Assembly (NCBI GenBank): GCA_947175045.1
Contig: CAMWLH010000055.1
Coordinates: forward strand, 1-9,779
Origin: an uncultured Clostridia bacterium
Lineage (GTDB): Bacteria; Bacillota; Clostridia; Oscillospirales; Ruminococcaceae
Direction: 5' to 3'
Length of the DNA stretch: 9,779 nt
Every line of letters begins with the position of its first letter. Positions within the stretch are counted from its first letter, which is position 1. A program made the translations under genes and the position numbers. Below, in pieces: positions 6,267 to 9,779 of this stretch. The notes below the pieces were generated by a model. That model saw only the letters and a list, made by a program, of their open reading frames with translations. It was not told the origin of the DNA and searched no databases.

Positions 6267-7859
6267 ATGATTGAGATAAAAGCGCATTGTCCCACGGAAG
6301 ACGAAATATTTATCCCCAAAAGCCGAGAGCTCCCGAGCGCCGATATTCCAGCCGTGGAGCTCACCGAGCGGCAGGCGGCGGAGCAGGGCTGGACGTTCCG
6401 CAAAAAATCAAAAAGCGTGCGCATAACCAACTATCACGGCAGCGGCAGCCGGCTTGTTATCCCAAGCAGGATAGGCGGTCTGCCCGTAAACGAGATAGGC
6501 AAAGAAGCCTTCGCGGTAAAGAACATCTCTGACCCGCCCCTTATCGAGCAGGTGATGATACCCGACTCGGTAAGAAAGATCGGTGAGGGGGCATTTTCGC
6601 GCAGCGAGGTCAGGAGCGTGGTATTCGGCGACGGCGTGAAAGATATCCCCAAGGAGAGCTTTTTATTGTGCAGGCGGCTGGAGTATGTGCGGCTGCCCGC
6701 GGCGCTTATGTCTATTGGGGAGAGCGCGTTCAGGCTATGCGAGAATTTAAGGTATATCATACTGCCAAACAGACTGCGCACCATCGGCGAGAACGCCTTT
6801 TTCCGCAGCGGACTGGAGAGCTTCGCGTCAAATAACTGGGTCTGCCTTGACGATGGACGGGCGTTCGCGGGAACTCCCATGCACAAAAAATATAAGCTGA
6901 TACTGCGGCGCAACGACATTACCGGCATGGACGTATTTATGGTGGGAGTTGGCGCGGAGGTGAAATTCCCGCGAAGAGTGGTCACACTCGGCAAGAATGC
7001 GGCGAACACGAGGTGCACGCTGGACTTCTCGGAGTGCGAGAACGTGTTTCTCAACTACGCTTTCCCCAATGAGACGGGCTACTTCTATGGCGAGTCCTTC
7101 AGCAGGGATATAAAGGTGATTGTTCCGACAAATATCAAGCACCTCTGGTTTCCCGAATATGTTGCCGCGTGGTATTCCGACGGCAGACCCTACGCCTATA
7201 TGACAATGCTCGGGATAACGGAAAATCCCTCGGAAAAGCACGGCGGAAATATCACGCTTAAGCCAAACAGCAAAACGCTGCCCTCGGGGTCGGTGGATCT
7301 GGACGATGCGGAGGAAATAAAGATAATCCACAGCTTTTTCGATCTGTCTATAAAAGAGTGCGCCTTTAAAACGCCCGCGCTGAAACGGCTGGAAATGCAC
7401 GACGTTTCGTTGCAGGGCAGGATATTTTCTCCCATGTGCCGCGCCCTGCGCGAGGTGAGCTGGTTGAACATTTACAATGAATACAGACAGTTTATCCCGC
7501 CCGCCGAGCTTATCGGCGAGATACTTCACGCGGAGCTGCTCACGGCTTTCTGCGAGTGGGAGGACGATGTGGGCTGGTATCAGTTCCGGCAGACGGTCTG
7601 GGACGAAATATTCACATCGGGCAGGGTGGAATACCCCGTGCCCCCCGAATTTACGCACCGCACCGAGGTCAAGAAGCTCAACCAGCGCGACCGCATTCTT
7701 ATCGCGATAGACGTTCTGCGCAGCACCCACGAGCATTACAAAGCATCTTATGATATCTACACCGAATATCTGCGCACGCACCGCCGCTACGCCGGGATAG
7801 TCTGCGACAAGATAAAGGACAGGTATCCCGAGTACGGGGAATATCTGTCGCGGCACTGA
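6267..7859 (+). CDS. Leucine-rich repeat (LRR_5/BspA type) protein, cytoplasmic
   Basis: 530 residues; AAGGAG (6255-6260) is six nt before the ATG and the SDR stop is only 15 nt away, so the pair is an operon. After a short N-terminal region comes the typical LRR_5 entry unit (about 51-85: ITNYHGSG, LVIPSRIGGLPVNEIGKEAF). Four repeats of about 23 residues follow at 92-114, 115-137, 138-160 and 161-182, patterned LxxVxIPdsVxxIGegAFxxc. From about 190 to 530 no repeat or family is recognisable; residues 400-530 look helical and are rich in aromatic and charged residues. Unlike the classic surface BspA proteins there is no signal peptide, membrane anchor or cell-wall motif, so it should work inside the cell, presumably as a protein-binding scaffold. 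What it binds is unknown; its SDR neighbour is one candidate. Confidence 0.85.
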   Translation: MIEIKAHCPTEDEIFIPKSRELPSADIPAVELTERQAAEQGWTFRKKSKSVRITNYHGSGSRLVIPSRIGGLPVNEIGKEAFAVKNISDPPLIEQVMIPDSVRKIGEGAFSRSEVRSVVFGDGVKDIPKESFLLCRRLEYVRLPAALMSIGESAFRLCENLRYIILPNRLRTIGENAFFRSGLESFASNNWVCLDDGRAFAGTPMHKKYKLILRRNDITGMDVFMVGVGAEVKFPRRVVTLGKNAANTRCTLDFSECENVFLNYAFPNETGYFYGESFSRDIKVIVPTNIKHLWFPEYVAAWYSDGRPYAYMTMLGITENPSEKHGGNITLKPNSKTLPSGSVDLDDAEEIKIIHSFFDLSIKECAFKTPALKRLEMHDVSLQGRIFSPMCRALREVSWLNIYNEYRQFIPPAELIGEILHAELLTAFCEWEDDVGWYQFRQTVWDEIFTSGRVEYPVPPEFTHRTEVKKLNQRDRILIAIDVLRSTHEHYKASYDIYTEYLRTHRRYAGIVCDKIKDRYPEYGEYLSRH

Positions 7860-7865
7860 TGATAC

Positions 7866-7905
7866 AAAATCCCGCGCCCAAAACGGGCGCGGGATAATTT
7901 TATTT
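7866..7905. terminator. Bidirectional rho-independent terminator between convergent genes
   Basis: An 11-bp stem, ATCCCGCGCCC (7869-7879) with GGGCGCGGGAT (7885-7895), has a 5-nt loop. On the + strand it is followed by AATTTTATTT and on the - strand by TTTTGT. It ends the LRR operon and the convergent hemerythrin gene, whose stop codon overlaps the + strand T-tract. Confidence 0.92.
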
Positions 7906-8787
7906 CTTGCTTACGCAGAAAGCCATATAGCCGTACTCGGTGCGCCAAAGCATACTGCATTCGGGATACACCTTTTCAAATATCTTATAGAAATCATCGT
8001 TGGTTATATGTCCGCTCTCAACGCTTGTCAGCGAATCATGCAGGAACGCCATCATGACCTCATTGTTAAAGGAACGATACATCTCCGAGACCATGGAAAG
8101 GGCGACCGAATCAAGCTCATATACCGTAGAGTTCATCAGCCCGGACGCCACCGCCTCGAACATACTCTCCTCGATTGCCGTTACGACGGAATATACCGTG
8201 CCTTTTGAATCGGACAGCACATCGTTGAAGCAAAACAGCTTGCCCAGCTTGTGCCCCTCGTAATTCTTGCTGACAAGATTTGCCGTCATACGGAACAAGC
8301 CCCTTATGTACTCCTTTACGATACCGTCGACGACCTCCGCGTCGTCCTCGTTGGGATTAAGCCGCCACTTGCTCTTGGTCTTTCCCGTTATCGCCTGATC
8401 CTCGATAAGAACGTGAGCCGCGAGCCACCCCGCGCATACTCCCACAAAATGCTCCAGCGATTCCTTTGAGTAGCTCTTTATCGCTACCTCCTTTTCCAGC
8501 GCGGGAATTACCACGCTGCGCATATTGTCGTGTACCCTTTTGTGAGTATTGTAGCCCGAGTAGTTGATGGAGAGCTGATATTCCTCCTCCTCGGCAAAAT
8601 GCTTAATCGTGTAGCTCTTAAGGTATTTAATTGCCTCGACGCAGGTCATCTTGTTCTTATCAAAATTTCGGTCCATAAAGTTATTGATAATGCGATTTAC
8701 CAGTGAAAAGAGCTCCTTATGCGCGTTGTCGATCTTCTCGACGCCGATATTGTATTCGTCCTTCCACTCAAAAACTTCCTGCTCCAT
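7900..8787 (-). CDS. Hemerythrin-domain protein with a CheC/CheX-like C-terminal half
   Basis: 295 residues. Residues 1-135 form a bacteriohemerythrin domain with the complete diiron ligand set: H23, H63, E67, H82, H86, H125 and D130, plus the N-terminal W8 typical of the family. It should bind O2 (or respond to O2/NO) at a non-haem diiron centre; in an anaerobe, oxygen sensing or scavenging is the likely use. Residues about 150-295 have the rhythm of a CheC/CheX phosphatase fold: a GTVYSVVTAIEESMFEAVAS strand-helix, LDSVALSMVSEMYRSFNN, then a final strand pair. In CheX proteins the active site is ExxN; here E235 is kept but N is replaced by R238, so phosphatase activity is doubtful. There is no signal peptide. 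GGGAG lies eight nt before the ATG, and a strong promoter lies 36-64 nt upstream. The hemerythrin part is firm, the C-terminal assignment tentative. Confidence 0.9.
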   Translation of the reverse strand: MEQEVFEWKDEYNIGVEKIDNAHKELFSLVNRIINNFMDRNFDKNKMTCVEAIKYLKSYTIKHFAEEEEYQLSINYSGYNTHKRVHDNMRSVVIPALEKEVAIKSYSKESLEHFVGVCAGWLAAHVLIEDQAITGKTKSKWRLNPNEDDAEVVDGIVKEYIRGLFRMTANLVSKNYEGHKLGKLFCFNDVLSDSKGTVYSVVTAIEESMFEAVASGLMNSTVYELDSVALSMVSEMYRSFNNEVMMAFLHDSLTSVESGHITNDDFYKIFEKVYPECSMLWRTEYGYMAFCVSKK

Positions 8788-8822
8788 AGCGATCGCTCCC
8801 TTTCCTAAAACAATCTGGATAT

Positions 8823-8851
8823 ATTATAACATATGTTGCTAAATAAGTCAA
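8823..8851 (-). promoter_or_regulatory. Near-consensus SigA promoter of the hemerythrin gene
   Basis: On the - strand: TTGACT (-35, 8851-8846), a 17-nt spacer, TATAAT (-10, 8828-8823) with an extended TGT in front. Transcription should start near 8816, giving a 28-nt leader with GGGAG. The layout and much of the sequence match the promoter at 4604-4632. Confidence 0.85.
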
Positions 8852-8872
8852 GATATAAAGGAGCCGCCGCGG

Positions 8873-9023
8873 CAAAAAAGTTGCGCGAAGCCCGCCGCAG
8901 TGCGGGCAGTACAGGTTTGCCCGCCGAAAATCTCGTCCTTGTTGAGCAGTATGGGGAGCTTATCGCGCCCCACGCCGTCGATATCGAATATGTAGGTGAG
9001 GTCGCTCCTGCCGCAACTTTTTG
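8873..9023. repeat. About 150-bp element bounded by inverted repeats (MITE-like or structured RNA)
   Basis: CAAAAAAGTTGCG (8873-8885) and CGCAACTTTTTG (9012-9023) are inverted copies differing by one A in the A-run. Inside, GCCCGC (8890-8895), GCGGGCA (8902-8908) and TGCCCGC (8918-8924) can form two mutually exclusive hairpins. No target-site duplication is obvious. The - strand frame through the region is open from the TAA of the 74-aa gene (9040-9042) to a TGA at 8848-8850 and has coding-like wobble positions, but no credible start. The region may therefore be a decayed gene fragment, a small mobile element, or a folded RNA. No product is assigned. Confidence 0.45.
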
Positions 9024-9039
9024 TACAGACTGAAAGTCT

Positions 9040-9264
9040 TTACCCTTTTAGCCCTCCCAGTAAACCGCCGACCTTGTCCATAATGCCGCTTGCGCCGATC
9101 TTCGCCTTAACGCCGTCGATGAGCTTGTTAATCTGGTCGTCGGGCAGGTCTACCCCCAGAACCTTTTCAACTGCCTTTACAGGGTCTGCCGAAAACTCCG
9201 ACGCAAAATTCTTGTCGTCCTTCACCTTGTTTACGATCTCGTCGATCTTTGCCTTGATGTCCAT
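9040..9264 (-). CDS. Small helical protein of unknown function (74 aa)
   Basis: The start is well supported: AGGAGGT (complement of 9272-9278) lies seven nt before the ATG, and a promoter lies just upstream. The product is acidic/basic and mostly helical. It opens with MDIKAKIDEIVNKVKDD, followed by an NFASEFSADPVKAVEKVLG segment, then LPDDQINKLIDGVKAKIG, and it ends in a flexible GIMDKVGGLLGGLKG tail. There is no signal peptide. The middle (DPVKAVEKVLGVDLPDD) recalls Nif11-like leader peptides and short Clostridia proteins of unknown role, but the GG motif sits four residues from the end, leaving no room for a modified core peptide. Cytoplasmic; role unknown. It appears monocistronic. Confidence 0.82.
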   Translation of the reverse strand: MDIKAKIDEIVNKVKDDKNFASEFSADPVKAVEKVLGVDLPDDQINKLIDGVKAKIGASGIMDKVGGLLGGLKG

Positions 9265-9296
9265 AGAAAATACCTCCTGTTTTATGCTTTGAGGTT

Positions 9297-9305
9297 ATTA
9301 TAGCA
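9297..9305 (-). promoter_or_regulatory. Extended -10 promoter of the 74-aa gene
   Basis: On the - strand TGCTATAAT (complement of 9305-9297) is a perfect extended -10. The -35 position (9325-9320, AACCTC) is poor, as is usual for extended -10 promoters. The start would be near 9290, about 26 nt before the ATG. Confidence 0.6.
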
Positions 9306-9420
9306 CAAAAGCCGCAAATGAGGTTGAAATTCTACGGAAAAAGTTTTCGTCAAAATAGCTATAAATTTCAAGCGCGATTTGTGACATATTTCAATGATCG
9401 CACACATCGTCCGCAACGCA

Positions 9421-9458
9421 TAAAAATCCGCCCCACACGCAATAACGCGGCGGGCGGA
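9421..9458 (-). terminator. Rho-independent terminator of the GGGtGRT gene
   Basis: Read on the - strand, TCCGCCC (9458-9452) pairs with GGGCGGA (9433-9427), with partial pairing inside the 18-nt loop region, followed directly by TTTTT. It lies 36 nt after the stop codon at 9495. Confidence 0.82.
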
Positions 9459-9494
9459 CTTCCTTATTGACATTCGGCTTAACAGCGCGGTTTA

Positions 9495-9779
9495 TCAGCC
9501 CTTAAGAGCTTCCTCAACCGCAACGGCGCAAGCAACGGTAGCACCAACCATGGGGTTGTTGCCCATACCGATAAGACCCATCATCTCAACGTGCGCGGGA
9601 ACAGATGAAGAACCTGCGAACTGCGCGTCGGAGTGCATACGTCCCATTGTATCGGTCATACCGTAGGAAGCGGGACCCGCCGCCATGTTATCGGGGTGGA
9701 GGGTACGACCCGTACCGCCGCCCGAAGCAACAGAGAAGTACTTCTTGCCCTTCTCGACGCATTCCTTCTTGTATGTGCC
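9495..9779 (-). CDS. GGGtGRT-family protein, 3' end only
   Basis: The frame is open to the window edge, so the N-terminus is missing; the 94 visible codons are the C-terminal part of a protein expected to be about 330 residues in this family. The ATG at 9684-9686 is internal, because the frame upstream is open and carries the defining motif GGGTGRT (visible residues 20-26). Further conserved-looking blocks are LHPDNMAAGPASYGMTDTMG and PAHVEMMGLIGMGNNPMVGA. Codons such as GGT, CGT and GCT are preferred more than in the other genes here, suggesting high expression. The family (Pfam name GGGtGRT) is widespread in anaerobes, but I know of no established biochemical function. A terminator follows the stop. 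Confidence 0.88.
   Translation of the reverse strand, partial: GTYKKECVEKGKKYFSVASGGGTGRTLHPDNMAAGPASYGMTDTMGRMHSDAQFAGSSSVPAHVEMMGLIGMGNNPMVGATVACAVAVEEALKG

Noticed and set aside
6828..7856. 342-codon - strand frame opposite the LRR gene
   Set aside because: Antisense shadow caused by high GC wobble; the + strand has the repeats, ribosome site and terminator.
8788..8797. 10-bp palindrome AGCGATCGCT next to the hemerythrin start, similar to the cyanobacterial HIP1 octamer
   Set aside because: Single occurrence noticed, in a non-cyanobacterial context; it only fills the spacer between ribosome site and ATG.
8833..9033. 66-codon + strand frame across the inverted-repeat element
   Set aside because: No ribosome site, its ATG lies inside the hemerythrin promoter spacer, and wobble use is less gene-like than the opposite strand.
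9023..9043. Hairpin AGACT/AGTCT overlapping the stop of the 74-aa gene, as its terminator
   Set aside because: The stem is only 5 bp plus a few outer pairs and is followed by A residues rather than U on the relevant strand.
9040..9264. Reading the 74-aa protein as a Nif11-type modified-peptide precursor
   Set aside because: Only three residues follow the last GG, so there is no core peptide, and no modifying enzyme is nearby.
9282..9473. 63-codon - strand frame upstream of the 74-aa gene
   Set aside because: It runs through the terminator at 9421-9458 and the extended -10 promoter; no ribosome site.

Overview
The window looks like an ordinary chromosomal stretch from a member of the Clostridia (Bacillota), most likely the Oscillospiraceae/Ruminococcus group. 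The evidence is AT-rich intergenic regions with near-consensus SigA promoters, strong AGGAG-type ribosome binding sites, coding DNA of roughly 50% GC with C/G-rich wobble positions, a GGGtGRT-family gene, and a Gram-positive style lipoprotein adaptor. Genus assignment is inference. No CRISPR array, phage module, transposase or restriction system is visible.

Left third (1-4463, + strand). A short AT-rich promoter region leads into a lipoprotein efflux adaptor (163-1149) and a 928-residue double FtsX-domain ABC permease (1162-3948), 12 nt apart. No ATPase gene lies beside them in this window. After a gap with an imperfect palindrome (4027-4066) comes a 104-residue protein of unknown function (4104-4418) and a GC-rich terminator hairpin.

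Middle (4464-7905). A tRNA-like cloverleaf (4464-4537) sits on the - strand, about 60 nt downstream of a near-perfect SigA promoter (4604-4632). It has several non-canonical features, including an altered T-loop, a D-loop without GG, and a Ser-type GCT anticodon without a long variable arm. Diverging from it on the + strand are three genes that may form one operon: a GNAT acetyltransferase (4647-5168), an SDR-fold protein with an N-terminal zinc-ribbon-like segment and a substituted catalytic tyrosine (5226-6251), and an LRR_5/BspA-type repeat protein without a signal peptide (6267-7859). A strong bidirectional terminator closes the operon.

Right third (7900-9779, - strand). A hemerythrin-domain protein has a C-terminal half that resembles a degenerate CheC/CheX fold. 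Its promoter is almost a copy of the tRNA-like gene's promoter. Upstream lies a roughly 150-bp element bounded by inverted repeats, then a 74-residue helical protein with its own promoter. Next come a terminator and the 3' end of a GGGtGRT-family gene that runs off the window.

The best candidates for something new are the promoter-driven tRNA-like RNA, the inverted-repeat element at 8873-9023, the zinc-ribbon/SDR + LRR gene pair, and the hemerythrin/CheX-like fusion. None is proven here.
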